Shown one piece after another: positions 12,047 through 25,714 of a stretch of DNA of 64,000 nt. The notes beneath the pieces are model-generated. The model worked only from the letters and a program-made list of their open reading frames with translations, made no database searches and had not been told where the DNA came from. Position numbers and translations under genes: made by a program. The stretch is from Pseudocercospora fijiensis CIRAD86 (taxonomy: Eukaryota > Ascomycota > Dothideomycetes > Mycosphaerellales > Mycosphaerellaceae): assembly GCF_000340215.1 (NCBI RefSeq), contig NW_006921539.1:2428507-2492506 (forward strand), given 5' to 3'. The stretch's first letter is position 1, and each line of letters starts with the position of its first letter.

Positions 12047-12149
12047 CAGACTACGCTTTAGATAACTTTAAACAATTACGAATAATATTAGCTGTTATAG
12101 AGCTTATAGTAGGTATATATATAACTCGGTTAAGTTGCGTAGAGGGTAC

Positions 12150-15100
12150 TAATAGCTTACATATATCGATGCTTCTATATATAGACTATCGCTTATTAAG
12201 TAGAAGACTGTTATTTCGCGCTCGTTATTAGGGCTTAGCCTTCCGCTTCGCTAGACTTATTAGCACTCGCAGGGCTATAAGTATATCCTTATATTCGTAT
12301 TATGCGTTCTCGTCGTCTCGAGTATATCCTCCTCTCCTTAGTCTAAGTCTACTAGTTTAGCGCGCGTCTTCTTAGTAGCCGACTTTAGCGTAGCCTTAGT
12401 ATTAGAGTCTATTATAAAGTTTGCGTATTAGCGTCGTCTCTTTTAGTTAGATATCTCGCTAGTACTAGTGCTAGCTCGCTTGCGCTTTGTTCCGCTGCTC
12501 TTGTCTTGTATCTTACGTACGCTAACGTACTAGACTTGCTTTAGCGTTTTAGGTATAGGTATCGAGGCGGGTACTAAGGCTAGTAGGGATAAGGCGCGAT
12601 CGAAGGGTTAGCGCGTCTAGATTTTCGGTAGCTTGTTCTTATCCTTACCTTTTAGTAGGGGGAAGGCCTTGCCTTTACCCTTAGAGGCTAGGGCAAGGGT
12701 ACTAGCGTCGGCGGCGCCGTACCGCGACTTAGTCTTACGCTTCTCCGATAGTTGCGGCGTAGCTAGCGCTTCTTCGTTAGTAGCTACGGTACTAACGAGA
12801 GTCTTAGACTTAATAGCTGCTGCAAGCTCGTCTAGTAGGTAGAGGTATAGGTCGGCGCGTTGCTCGTTAGTAAGCGACTAGTATCGTCCCGTAATACCTA
12901 TACGCCCTAGTCCGCGGTATAACTTTACCGGATCTATGTCCTCCGTAGCGTAATCGTACTTAATGTCTTTTAGTAGTAGGCCCTTCCTATTATAGATAGC
13001 AACCTAATCGCGGTCTACGCTCGGTATATAGCCTAATTATAGCTAGAGATGCGCTATACGTAGGAAATAGTCGAGCGCGACATCCGTTAGTATACCGTCT
13101 TCGTTAGTCGTATTATAGGCCTATATGTTCGTAAGGGCGTAGTCTAGGATTGCCTCGATATCGATCTCTATTAGCTACTCTACTATAGCAGCCTTAAAGG
13201 TAAGGTAGGACAGGGAAATAATTTAGAGCTACTTCTTATATAAGTCGTAGTTTAGGTCCTTATAGTACTTCCGCTAGCGCGCCTGCTATTAGTGTAAAGA
13301 GGTAACTAGCTTAGTTTCGCCCTCGATGTCTAGCGGCATTATAGTCGTAATTATCGCCTAGTTGCTTACATTATCGATATGCGTCTAGGTAACCTAATCT
13401 AGGGCCTTATAGCGGAAGGTGCCGCTACCTATAAGTATAGTGCGATATGCAATAGCGGCAATCTTGTATATTCCGTTAGGATGCTACTTATAGTATAGGT
13501 ACGGCGGGCTAATTAGCTTGCGCTTAGAGCGCGGATATCCCTATACCTCGACGGAGTACATATACTACTTTCTAAGATCCTTTAAGCCGATAGTAGTATC
13601 GTCGACCTTGTAGTATATTATTCCTAGTTTAAAGTCGGATAAGCGGGTGCCTATCGGTAGTATATAGTCTATTATCTTAAATCCTAGCGCGTTATATATT
13701 AGTACTACTATATTAGCTTAATACTGCGACTCTAACTAGTCTTCTATACCGGTGTACTATATGCTAGAGCGCTAGAAGTTCTTGTCCTTATCTATATTAA
13801 CCGCTCTATAGCGTACCTTCTTCTTATCTACTACTCTGTCTTCCTAATCGTCGTCCTTGTTTGCCTTACCCTTATTTATCTTAGCTGCTCTAGTCGCTCT
13901 ATAGCGCTACTTCTCCTCCTTTACGTCTATTAGGGCGTCCTTCTTATCGTCGTCCTCCTTTTATCCCTTAGGCGTATCTATCGCGTCGTCGATAGTAGAT
14001 ACGTCGCTAGTGTTATCGGTATAGTCCTCGGCTTATATAAGGTCCTAAACGTTAGCGTCCTTAGTATCGGCTTATATAGAGTCCTAATTGTCCTCGGTGT
14101 CGTTAGTAGGCTTATTATAGATAGGGGAATCGGCGCTATCGGTAGGCTTAGTATAATCGGTAGGCTCGTCCGATGTCTTGTTTTTATAGTCGGCAGCTAG
14201 GGGGTTAGCGTCGTACTCTACTACCGTACGCGTTTGTAGTAGCGTATAGAGTAATAGGGTCGGTCCTAAGACTAGCGGGCCTCTATAGTATCCCTAGACA
14301 TAGTCGAATATAACTTAGAGCCTACTACGTAGGTCTATACTAGGTGCCGGAGTAGGGTAAAAGTCGCTAATAAATTCTTTAAAGTACTCGTTTATATAAG
14401 CAGTCTTATATACCGAGCTAAGGAATTAGTATTCGTATACTAGTTAGAGCGTAATTTGTCCTATACAGGCTAACTTGTCTATTATTATAATACGCTCGAT
14501 AACGTTGTTGTCCTCCTTTATAGCGACCTTAATAGCGTTTACCGTCGTTATATAGGAGAGGGCAGCGGTGCGCTAGCGGGCGCCTAATGCCTTTATAGCG
14601 TCTCGAATATCTCTATTTATATCGACGCTATCTAGGATCGGATATTACTACCGCTCGCCGTCGTTCTAATTGCTATACTATAAGTCGTCGCTATTGTTAG
14701 TATTTTAGCGTACTAGAGAGTCGCCGTCGTCGTAAGAGTTATCGCGTACTAGAGAGTCGTCGCCGCCGTTAGGGTTCTTATATACTAGGGAGTTATAGTT
14801 AATAGGGGCTAGGGCCTTGTTATACTCGGTCTTATCGTTATATATTTGCGCGAGCGTTTTAGCTTTAGGGTCGTTCGCTATAACGTACTATCCTAGATTA
14901 TACTCGTCGTTAAATTAGGTAGTTTCTATTACGCGCATCTTCGCCTCTAACCTATCTTTCGAGATTAGAATAAATACGTCGCCTACTTCGGTAAGACTTA
15001 TACCGACGTTAGCTTCTAGTAACTTCTACGCGAACTTAGCGTCTAGTACGGTCTTTATACTTAGGAACGCGATAGGGACGGCCTCGGTTAGTTGTGCTAC

Positions 15101-17300
15101 TATTATAGGCTCTGTTACGTAGGCTAAAATTGCCTCTATTACTACCTTCTAGAGCTCTTTATTGCGTTCTCGTACCTCTATAGGGTCCTGTATCTCGGTA
15201 TCCTATCCTAGAGCCTTACCGCCTACTACGGTCGATAATATAGCGACTAGACCTGTCTCCTCCCTATTCTCTACGTCCTTAGGTACGTCCTTTAGCGACT
15301 TCTTAGTAGTAGCGTCTACTACGCTGCCGACGTTCTTCGGTAGTTATAGCTACTTAGTAGCCTTTTGCGGTTGCTACTTATTAATAGTCTTTAGCTGCTA
15401 TACGCGGTCTTATAATAGCTTAGCGTCCGCCTAGGGAAGCTTACCTACTGCTTTCTTATATACTACTTAGCTATATAAGGTAAGTACCTACTCGCTGTCT
15501 ACTATAATTACTATATTATCCTCGTTTTCTGCCTACCTAGAGAGCTCCTTATCGACGGAACGTGCTATTGTTATATATCTAAGAAGGACTTAGACGTTCT
15601 TATAGACAGCGTCGAGCGTTATCTTACGCGGGAAAACGTTCGCGAGAACCGCCTAGATTAGCGTCGGCTAATACTTCTATAGGGAGTTCTTAAGGTAACG
15701 GCCCTTAGGTAGTAGAGGATTAGCTTCGAAGTTCGCTATAATAGCCTATATCTCTATATCTTCTATAGATCGTCGCGCTAGACGTTATAGGCTCTAGCTC
15801 GATAGCGTCCCGCTTATCTTACGTCGCTTCTATACCTAGCGCGTCTTGCTTATTCTTTACTATAGTCTCGCTCGGCTCGGCGTCCTACTTATATCGTAGG
15901 ATCTTCTTATCTAGATTTAAGCCGTCGTCGCCCTAGTAGTAGCGTAGCGTATTACGATAATCCTTCTACTCTCTGCTTGTCTTACGCTTTTATACGATAG
16001 TATCTTAGTCGTAGACGATTATAAGCGTACGCTCGAGCTCGTACTAGCATTCGGTTTAAAAGTCTACCGTCGACGCGATCTATATAAGGTATTATAGTAG
16101 CGTAGCTATCTCGCTAGTAATAGGGTCTACTAGCTCTGCGGCTAGAATCTTTTCCTATGCCTTAATATATATCGCCGCTGTTTGCTAGTTACGTATCCGC
16201 TCGGCTATAAGTGTCTGCTCTAAGGGGTACTAACCTAGTAGGTCGTCGCGATTTAGGTGCTCGCCTATCTTATCGCAGCCTACGATCTAAGCGATCTAGT
16301 CGTAAACTACGTTAAGGTCGACGTTCGCGTTACGCTATCTAGGTATGCCCTTAAGTACCTCGTATAGAATACTAATAGCGTTAGAATAGAAACCGTACTT
16401 TGCTAGCGCGCCGAATAGCTACGTCGCTATCTAGACGTAGTTTCTACTATATAGCGCCTCTATCTACGGGTAATTAGTTATACTAATATTAAGCCGCGAT
16501 AGCGTTCGGATAGCGTAGTATATATCGTAGTTTCGTATAGGCATAGGGATGTCGTCTAGGTCGTAGAAAAGCTTCGCATACTAGGGGTTAGGGAGCGTAA
16601 CGACTGCGCCGCCGTCGTCGGTCTTAGATACGTCGGGCGCCTAATCGAGGAACTAGTAGAATTCTAGTATGCTAAAGAAACGGGCCTACTCGAAGCAGTC
16701 GTTATTCTCGTATTTACGTAGGCTTGTATTTTCCTAGAGTATAATCTTAATACGTCGTAATAAGTTATAGTCCGTTGCGCTAAGCTCTAGATTAAGGAGT
16801 AGTAGGGCGAAGTCCGTAGCTTCTATATAGTCCTACGCGCGAATACGCGTAATAAAGGCGCGGTAGGAGCCGTACTTATAGAGGAAAAAGTCTGCGATTA
16901 TAATTAGGTAGATCTTAGTAGCGCGTCCGCGAAGGAGAACTTATAGGATTAGCGTATTATAGATTCGCGTCTAGATCTTAGCGCTTATAAACTCGCCGAC
17001 GTAGTCGCGGAGCGGCTAGTCTAGTTCGCGGTATACTAGTACTAGCACCTACTCTACTAGGATACTATAATTAAGTCTCTACGCTACGTCTATTAGCGTA
17101 ATAGCGTAGTCGTCGTATAGCTCGAATTTAGGCTCTTAAGAGGCGAAGAATAGTAGGGACTTATAGCGGCGTTCGTTTAGCTAGGTCTAGCTAGGATCGG
17201 ACAACTCGTCCTAGCGGTATATATATATATCGATAGGCGGCGGGCCGTAGTTGTTATTCTAAGGGCGGTAGCGTACTATCGCGGTAATGTCGCTAGGCAT
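12150..17300 (-). pseudogene. Unknown ~1,700-codon ORF of the composite element, RIP-mutated
   Basis: I do not recognise this protein. On the minus strand an ATG at 17298-17300 opens a coding-like frame (MPSDITAIVRYRP). Read through RIP stops, it continues as a hydrophobic, helical N-terminal half rich in W, Y and L (for example YAKLFYDLDDIPMPIRNYD near 16.53 kb). The frame changes once near 15.8 kb, by an intron or a shift, and then stays in the second frame for over 3 kb. That part includes an acidic T/D/P-rich segment (about 14.2-13.9 kb), Lys/Arg clusters, a globular segment (about 13.7-12.9 kb) and a basic tail (SEKRKTKSRYG). No reverse transcriptase, nuclease or helicase motif was seen. 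It starts about 400-450 bp after gag-pol on the same strand and ends almost touching the convergent Helitron ORF. It could be an extra retroelement protein or a Helitron partner gene. Confidence 0.6.
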
Positions 17301-17561
17301 ACCGGCGTCGCTCGATATAATAGGTTACTAGAGAGCGTACGTAGTCGTAGGTTTGCTAGAGTAGGGGGAGATTAATATTATATAGAATTTAATATATTGC
17401 GTGTTTATAGCGTCGAAAATTTGCGGCGTTGCTAGGGCGTTCTACGTTATTATAACGCAAACTTTACCTCGCTTGCGCCGCGCCGTTTATATATGCGGTA
17501 TAGCCCGTCGGATTAGAGTAATAATAGGGGAAAGACAATAAAGTAAACTATTTGCGTTTTA

Positions 17562-17615
17562 AAAATAAAGTAAAGTAAGGTGCGATTTAAAATAAGGTAA
17601 AGTAGGGTGCGATTT
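17562..17615 (-). repeat. 27-bp direct repeat, two copies
   Basis: AAAATAAAGTAAAGTAAGGTG... at 17562-17588 is followed directly by a near copy at 17589-17615. It lies in the short non-coding strip (about 17300-17700) between gag-pol and the unknown ORF, where a nested insertion border might be expected. Confidence 0.7.
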
Positions 17616-17699
17616 AATTATAGACAATAATGCTATAATATAGCGTGCCGCGATAGAGATACCTATTGTTACGTATAGTGCTACTTAGTTAACCTTCTA

Positions 17700-20600
17700 A
17701 GTAGCCGTTCTTTAGGAGTTACGCAAACTAGGCCTCTAAGAAGGCCGAGCCTATAGTTCTCCTACTATTAACTACGGCGCGCTTAGGGACGGCGCTGTCG
17801 GTGCCTACTATTATAGCGCTTGCTAACGTGCCGCCTGCTAACGTAACGCTTGCTATCGTAACGCTTGTTATAGGTAGAGGCGATCGTATTCCTAGACAAG
17901 TTCCGCTAAGTCGCGGAGGTCGTTAACGTCGTACTAAACGTTATGCGCGTAACCGTAGCTACGCTACTTAACTAGATATTGCGTCTTGCCTTTAGAGACT
18001 CTACGTCCGAGGAGCTTCTCGATCTCGTAATAGGGCGCCTTTAGGTATAGGTAGTCGTTATCGAAAGGTGCTTTATCTACTAGGCCTAGCTCGGGTACCT
18101 CTCGGTCGTATAGATCGCGGCCCTCCGAGTAGGGTTCTAACTGCGAGACTAAGATTATAGGGTAGATACGCATTACTAGGGGGAGGTCGAGCTCGTATAC
18201 GAGGTTGCCGACTAGGCGTAGTACCTTAAAAGGACTAGTACGCTACGCAGAGAGCTTTCGGTTAGAGTTCCCTAGCAGGCGGTAACCCTTATATAGCTTA
18301 AGCAGTACCTTCTAGCCTGTCTTAAAGGAAATAGGGCGATACTTGCGATCGTATCGGTCTTTTATTATTGCTGCCGCCTACGCGAGAGAGTCCGCAGCCT
18401 AATCGCGTGCCTCCTATCTTAATGCTAAGTAGTCCTTAGTAGGGAGCTCGGTAAGGGGGTTTAGCGCGTCTAAGTTAGTCTTAAATCCTTGAATTAGAAT
18501 ATTAGGTACCTCTCTAGTCGAGGCGTTTCTAGCGTTATTAAGCTCGGCCTAGATATACGGAAGTGCGTCCGTCTAATTAGCGTCTAGATAATTAGAGGTA
18601 AAGAATCGTAGTACGATTTCTACGGTCTAATTAGTTCGCTTAGACTAGCCGTCCGACTAAGGGTAGTACGCCGTCGTTGCGAAGAACCTCGTACCTAACT
18701 TCTTAAAGGCTGCTTTTATAAAGTTACTAAGCTAAATAGGGTCCTAGTCGCCGATTATAATAGCCGGAAGGTTACGCTCTATTTCGATATGTCCTTAGAT
18801 CTAATCGCTACCGTACTACTACGCCGTCTACGTTAATTTGTACTTGCGTAGTATAACGCGCTTAGAGTACTTGTACGTCTTAGTAAGGAAACTATCGTAG
18901 CCGTCTTTGTTAGGTAGCAGGCCGTAAACCTAGTCCGTAGTAATAGCGTACTATAGAATAGGCTAGCATTTAATCGGTTGTAATTTACCGTATAGAGGAT
19001 AGCGTAGCGTCTAGTTTAGGATATACTCGGAGCAGTAAGCGATATACTTAGAGACCTCGCGCCCGAGCTAGCGTATATAGAAGCTAGCGTATAGACGAGC
19101 GTAAGTGCGGTAATAACCTGCGTAGTAGTAATAATCGTAGGCTATTTAGAAGACCTCCTTATATAGGGAGCGGAGGATATATAGCCTCTCTCTACCGTCG
19201 GTATCGTCCTTAAAATAGATAAGGTCGTCGCGTAGGAAAAAACAAAGTCCTAATAGGCTCGACTCGGCCTCGCCTATAATATCCGCTTCCTTTTAATTAG
19301 GATTGTCGTTAGCGTCTAGGGTCCTCTTAGCGGCGGCTCGTAGGCGGCGTTCCTCTATAGCGTTTAGCTAAGCTAGGATTGCGGACTAATGCGGGTTCTT
19401 AGTATATCCTACCTTTAAGTTGTCCTTAAATTCGGTAGCGAGTTCTACGAGTACAGAGTAGAAAACTATAGGCTCGTTAGAGGTGTACGTTTAGCCGGAG
19501 TGCTCGTCGATTATAGTAGCGTAAAAGCAAATCGCACCCTCGCTTTCGCATAGGTATATATAGTACGCGTCGATTATATTATTCGTAGGCGCTAGATCGT
19601 CGTATACTAGGGGATCTAGTATGTCGTATACTTGATCTGCTACCTAGTTAAGATCCGCTACGAGCCTACTTAAGGCGTCCGGTATTCTATAAAGGCGTCC
19701 TAGGCAGTAGTGTACCTTAAGCTTAGGGTACTAAGAGAGGTACTAACTAGCTCGTACTAGACGGAGGTTAAGCTTGTCTATAGACGTAGTCGTCGCTAGG
19801 CTCGCTGCCGTAGTAATGCCTAGGGCCGTAATATAGTCGGAAAACATATATACCGGCTTGCGTACTACCTATAGGATTATTCGTGCCTTCCGCGCTATTT
19901 AGACTAGTCCGCTAACCTTAAGCTCGGTAGCTAGGTACCGCTTTTCGACGTCCGTAAGGGCTTTGCTAAGATATATAATAACTTGTACCTAATCTGCTAG
20001 GAAGCGTGCGGCCTTGCTATTCTCGATAGTCGGCTTTAGATCTCCCTTAACGTAGTATACTACCGCTACGAATCCTCCTATATAGGCATCTAGGTCGATA
20101 TATATAGGGCGATTAGGGTCCGCGTAATAGGAGAACTTAACATTACGGTATATCTGTCTAAGGATGTCGAAGGCCTTATACTCGGTTTCTAGCGATTTAT
20201 CGGAGTCGAAAGCTAGGGTCCTTATAGCGTAGCGTTTGCGCTTATTTCCTTTATTAGCTAGGCTAAGGCGCAAGAGCTCCTTCTTGCGATTCTCGAATAG
20301 CATCGTAATCGTAGAGTAGTATAGAATATGCTAGCGTTGCTAGCTAGTTAGTCCTAAATAAAATTCGATATCCTTTAGCGTCGTAGGGAATTTTAAGTCT
20401 AGGATAGCCTAGACCTTTTCCTTATAAGTAGTATATCCTAGTCCTAATACTCGTTAGCCTAAAAGCTTTATAGATAGATACGCGAGGAATAACTTATACG
20501 GTGCGATACTAATGTTCTTGCCTGCTAGGCACTCGAATACGGCGTTTAGATGCTATAGGTACTCGTCGAAGGTACGGGAGTAGATAACAATATCGTCGAT

Positions 20601-23600
20601 ATAAGCATAGTAGTAGGATTTGTATCGCTTAAGGATCTTGTTAAGCTAGCGCTAGATATATTATACGCTATTTGAGAAACCTATAATAGCTACGTATATC
20701 TGTTCCTAGCCGCGGTAGCTATTAATCGCGAATTTGCTACGGTCCTTCTCGGCTACTGCCTATTAATAGAAAAACGATACCGCGTCTACCGTTATAATAT
20801 AAGTCGAGCCGCGTAGTGCCTTAATAATGTCCTCTTATCTAGGGAGCGAATAAGAATCCTTAACTGTGATTTTGTTTAGGCCTCTAATGTCTACGACTAC
20901 ACGTCCTTTGCGGACTAGCTTGCCGTCTACTATCGTTGTTTTCTAGACTACGAAGACTAGGAACCTAAATTAGGTAGGCTTAGTAGTAAAGGACATCTTT
21001 CCTTATACGTATAGCGGGTCGAACGTCTTGTTTACGACTTCTTTATTAGGGGCGCAGAGTAGGTACGCTACTATAGGAACTTTATCGTTCTTATAGCCTA
21101 GCTTTAGCGTAACTTCTAGGTAGTTAGACTTAGGAATGTCTACCGTAGTGCCCTTGTCCTTCTATAGGTCCTCGTGCTTCTTTACTACGGCCTCGATAAG
21201 TTGTACCTGCTCTTTAGTGCCGTAGGCCGTTACGCTATTAAAAAGCTAGGTCTCTTTTATAGAGTTCGGCAGGTCCGGTAGCGGAAGGCCGGCTACGCCG
21301 TAATCTTTAGGCGCGATATAGTAGCAGCCGTAGTAGTTACACTCGCGTATATACCCTATCTTTGTATGTCGTAGCAGCGTCTATAGCTAATCCGTATCGT
21401 TACGGACCTATACGAAATTTACTATAGCGTCTACGACGGCGGCGTAGATAGTTAGGGCTTTGTTCTTAAGCTCCTAGTTTTGCGGGTAGAAGGCTACGTC
21501 TCGATCTGTAGGAAGGTCTATTCTAAACTAGACAGGCACTAAGGTTATAGTCTATAGTGCTAGAACGACGTTCTTATCGCCGGAGTATATAACCGTATAG
21601 AACTTAACGTAATCTTTGCGGCCTACTAGTAGGGGAATCTTCGCTTTTTTATAAGAATTAATTGTCGTAGTACGGTATAGCATATCAATTTTAATGCTCT
21701 CTAGGCCGATAATGTCTATCGCTATAAGGAACTTAGCGCTAAGCTCCTTAACGACGTATATCTTATGCCGTATATAGGCGATAACCTTAGAGCTCTTAAC
21801 GATTCCTAGTACCTAAAAATCGAGGTCTACGTACTTAGTAATATCCGTTAATCCTACGCCTTTAACCTTAAGTAGGGCTACTAGACGCTTGCGCTCGATG
21901 TCTAGGCGCGTCTAGTATAGGAAGGCTTCGTCGATAAGTAATATAGTAGCGCTAGTATCTAGGCAAACCGCGTATTCCGTACTATCCTTCTATAGGCGCA
22001 CGACTGTACGTAGATAATAATAGCTTCGAAACGCGTATTCTCCCTTAACCTTTAGCAATATAGCGGACTTAATAAGCCTAGCGTCCTCCTCTATACTATC
22101 CTTCTTAGGCGTTAGCTCCGTAGCGTGCTTAGTACGCCTATAGTCCTATAAGAGATTGTTACTATCGAACTTCGTACTGCAATTTAAGTATAAGAACTTT
22201 AAAGACTGTATCGTAGCGAAGGGTTCTATAGCTAGAGGAAGGTACTTACCGATATATAGGGAAAAGGGGGATAGTAGCGGCACTTCGCTATAGTATACTA
22301 ATACGGAGTCCTATAAAGAGGCGTTATTATCTACGTCGTCTAATCCGTAGTAGATGTCTACCTAGTCGTTAAAGTACGCCGGTATAGAGTGCGGGCTTAC
22401 TAGCCTCGTCGAGTAGCGTAAGCTAGATTGTAGGCGTAAGTATAAACGCGGCTATAGGGTAGATATAGGCTCTCCGACTAGAGGCTCCGGTACCTGCTTA
22501 TTAGCGTAATAGTTGCGCGGGGCCTTATTGCCTTAGTAGCTGCGTTCTTACTAACCCTAGGTGTCGCGTGCGTCGTTTCGCGTACCCCTATCTTATCGTT
22601 GTCTACGATTAGCATTCTTGCTACCGCGTACATCGTAGCCCCGATTATTATTACGTAGCTCTACCTAATTGTTACGGTTAGAAACGTACTCTTTTTAGCG
22701 TCCCTCCCTCGCTAGGGCTTGCCTATCGTTTCCTTAATCCCGGCGCTAATACTAGTTTTAATTAGTATAGCTACTATTTCTAGGGCGCTTATTGCCGTAG
22801 CCGCCGGCGTAACTGCGACCTAAATTGTCGCGATATCCGCGTACTACTATAGCGTACCGATCGTCGAACCTACTAGCGTAACCGCGACTAGAAGTATTGC
22901 GATACGCGCCCGAAGAATCGGCGTACTAGTCGCTATTGCGAGCGTTTCGGTATTGTAACTTACTATTATATCTATTGCGGCCTCGTACTGTACTATAGCT
23001 ATCGGACTATATATATCTACGGTACTATACTTTATACTTGTCTTTAATAGCTCGTATAAAAGTGTAAATCGTATCGCTTAGTAAAGGCTTATCGAGCTTG
23101 TCCTATAGGCGGGGCTCGAATCGTAACTATGCCTAGTAGAGAAGGGCGTACGGTCTATTAGGGTCTGTCTCGAAACCTGCCTTACGTACGTAGCGGATAC
23201 AGTTTATAATAAATTACTAGGGTGCTCTACGGTTGCGTACGTCCTATACTATATAGGATTCGGCGTATAGCTTGTCCTAGGCCTCGACGATAGATCTGCT
23301 AAACTTGTCCCTTAGTGCCTTGCACTAGCGCTTAATGCCCTCTCCTCCGCGGATAGTATCGCGGTTATTACTCGTTAGCTCGTAGATAAACTATTGCTAT
23401 ACGGCTCTACGTAGGCACTTCGTAAGCTAAGTACGCACTATGCGGGCGTAATTAACCGCCGCGTAGTCGCAAGCTACGTCTAAGAACAGGTATACTAAGG
23501 TAAATGTAACCTTGTTACTATACGTATAGATGTCCTAGCTATCTAAGTCCGCGTATAAGGCGTCGGGATAGAAGTACCCGATATCTATCGGGTCGAACCT

Positions 23601-25430
23601 CTCTAAGCGCTAAGAACGCTACAGGCTATAATAGGGTAAGCGGCTAAACTAAAAGTTGTCGATATAGTGCGGGTTAAAGCGGTAACCTCGAGAGCTAAAG
23701 TTCCCGCCTTAGGTACTAGAATTACCTAGGCTCGGGCTTAGAGGCTCTCCGCTAGCCGCACCGCCTTAGCTATAGCAGCGTTGTCTAGCCTCGGCGTTAC
23801 GTATTACGTTACAGCGTAACTAATAAGGCTAGGCCTCGACTAGGTTAGGTAGTAGGGCTAATAGAACTTGTTTATACGGAACCTGTTTATTTAAACCTAT
23901 ACGCGCGAGGCGCTTAGCTCTTCTAGTATCTAGCCTATCTTATACTAAGCTCGAAGGGATGCTCTAGCGTAATTAGTCGATCTTATCCTAGATCTCGTCC
24001 CTAAGCTATTAGGTCTATATAACTTATTAATTTAACAGTTGTCTAAACAGCTAGCGTATCTCGTTACGTAGGACGGCTAGATTAGCGGCATTTAGGATTT
24101 CGCCGTTAGCGTCTTTAGCGGCCGCGTTAGCGCTAGCGGCGTTCTAGTTCTCGCGTGCTAGAACTTCGCGTAGCGCGCCTTCTCGTAGGCGTTAAGGCTA
24201 GGGATTGTCGTAAGCTAGCTACTTGCCGTTTCGCTAGTTTTAGGAGGATAGTCCCGCGCTAGTATTGCGTATACGCTAGCGGTCTGCGACTAGACGCCTA
24301 GCCTCTATACCTAGGAAAGCGTCGACTAACCTATTATAGCGCTATGTCTGCTATCGAGAAGGTAGGTTACGCTCGACGCTAGGCTCTATATATACTAAGT
24401 CCGTACGCTAGAACTCTAAGTCTATCTCTTAGGATATATTAGCTATGTCTTTAGTAGAAGCGGATAGGATTAACGGCTCTTATTGTCGTAGTCCTTACTA
24501 CTGCGTCTTAGGACGTTAATGTTCCGGTTCGGGCCTCTGCTACTAAAGCTCTTACTACTAAGTACCTCGTTAGTAAAGCTTAGTATCTAATAAAAGGGAC
24601 TCCGGATTGTTCGGGGCTAGAAGCTCTTACTATTCGGGCTTAGGGCTCTATTGCTCCAAACCTTGCTATTTAGGACCCTACTACTTAGGGTTGATAGAAA
24701 CCGGTAAAGACAAATTAGGACTGCTCGGGACTAACAGCTCTAAGGCACTAAGTTCTCGTAGGCCTAGGGGAAATACAATCGGTAAGGACCTATAACGTAT
24801 GTATATAACTCGTCGTATGCTAGCTGCTAAAACGGTCCGACGACGACGTAGCTATAGGCTAGTGTCCGGACTTAGACTTGTAGGCACTACTGTGTCTAGT
24901 AACAGCGGTACTAGTTCTAGAGTAGGAGTAGCTAAGTCGTTAGGCTCTATCGAGTCTAAAATAGCAAGTTCGTTACGGAGTGCAATTAGCGTCTTCGCTG
25001 CTGCCGTAACTAAAGAGCGGTTAACTGCCTAATCCTAAGGGAAACCGAGAGTAGTACTACCTCTAGCGTCCGAGAGTTTTCGTAGTATATATTCTTCTAG
25101 GGGCTAATAATAAGTAGTAATTGTCGTAACGACTGCTTTTAGCGGGTCTCTCTACTTCTAGTATACTAACTTAGCGTAACTAGCGTTAGCTAAGAACTCC
25201 TTAAAGCAAAAAGCGATGTTTAACGAGTAGGCGTCTAAATCGGGGCGTACGGAAGCTAGCGTATTTATAGAATAAGCGTAGGCTCGGTAATCTTGTAAAA
25301 ATATAGGATAAGTATAGAGTTAAGGAACTAGACTAGAGTCGGGAAACTGTTAGGATGCTTATAGGCTCTTGCCTCGACTAGTGCCCGCTTCGGCAGGTGC
25401 TAGTATAGAGTAAACAAACCTAGATAAGGA
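17700..25430 (-). pseudogene. Ty3/Gypsy gag-pol with chromodomain, RIP-inactivated
   Basis: The frame whose codons sit at positions divisible by three is coding-like from about 25.43 kb to 17.7 kb, with only RIP-type stops and no shift. Order: a gag-like helical region (about 25.4-22.5 kb, no clear zinc knuckle seen); aspartic protease read as LDTSAT for LDTGAT (21945-21962); reverse transcriptase with YIDD (20592-20603); RNase H with IYIDLDAYIGGF (within 19989-20303); integrase with GDQDPI and YYPQSDGQSKRTN (around 18.6-18.8 kb); a VSQLEP block; and a C-terminal chromodomain QYLVKWRSYGYAHNVWYD (RIP stop restored) near 17.93-18.0 kb. Protease-RT-RNase H-integrase-chromodomain order is that of chromodomain Gypsy elements, which target integration to marked chromatin. 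A QALR-type short repeat follows. About 2,550 codons. The 5' start is not fixed because its ATG may be mutated. Confidence 0.9.
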
Positions 25431-25694
25431 AGGCGGGCCGCCTAGTCTAGCGATTAGAGGGCTATAGGGCGCCGTCGATTAGAGGGCTGTCGGTATATAG
25501 CTATATATATATAGAAGATAATATACGGAATTTAGAGGACTATCGTAATCGTATCTATATCGAGCGTAGGTAGTTGTTATAGTTAGGTAGGTAGGTCGGT
25601 GCCGCTAGTACGGGACCTCGCGGTCGCGTTTTTTAGTTTTTTAAGATGCCCGTTCGTCTAGTACTTAGGTACTATTCGAACAGATCTAGATCTA

Positions 25695-25714
25695 ACTAAA
25701 GCGAAGCTACTAAT
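25695..25714 (-). other. Primer-binding-site-like sequence next to 5' LTR
   Basis: Directly after the LTR on the minus strand, a two-base spacer is followed by TAGTAGCTTCGC. If the first codon-like triplet was TGG before RIP, it would pair with a tRNA CCA tail. The match to a particular tRNA is not established. Confidence 0.4.

Noticed and set aside
12633..15434. Plus-strand frames at 12633-12842 and 15162-15434
   Set aside because: They lie antisense to the long unknown minus-strand ORF and have low-complexity Ser/Leu composition.
4560..25430. Use of TAG (and TAA) as sense codons, i.e. a recoded genetic system
   Set aside because: Stops occur where CAG, CAA or TGG is expected, together with loss of CpA/TpG, His-to-Tyr and Gly-to-Ser changes. 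RIP explains all of these, and the flanking genes use the standard code.
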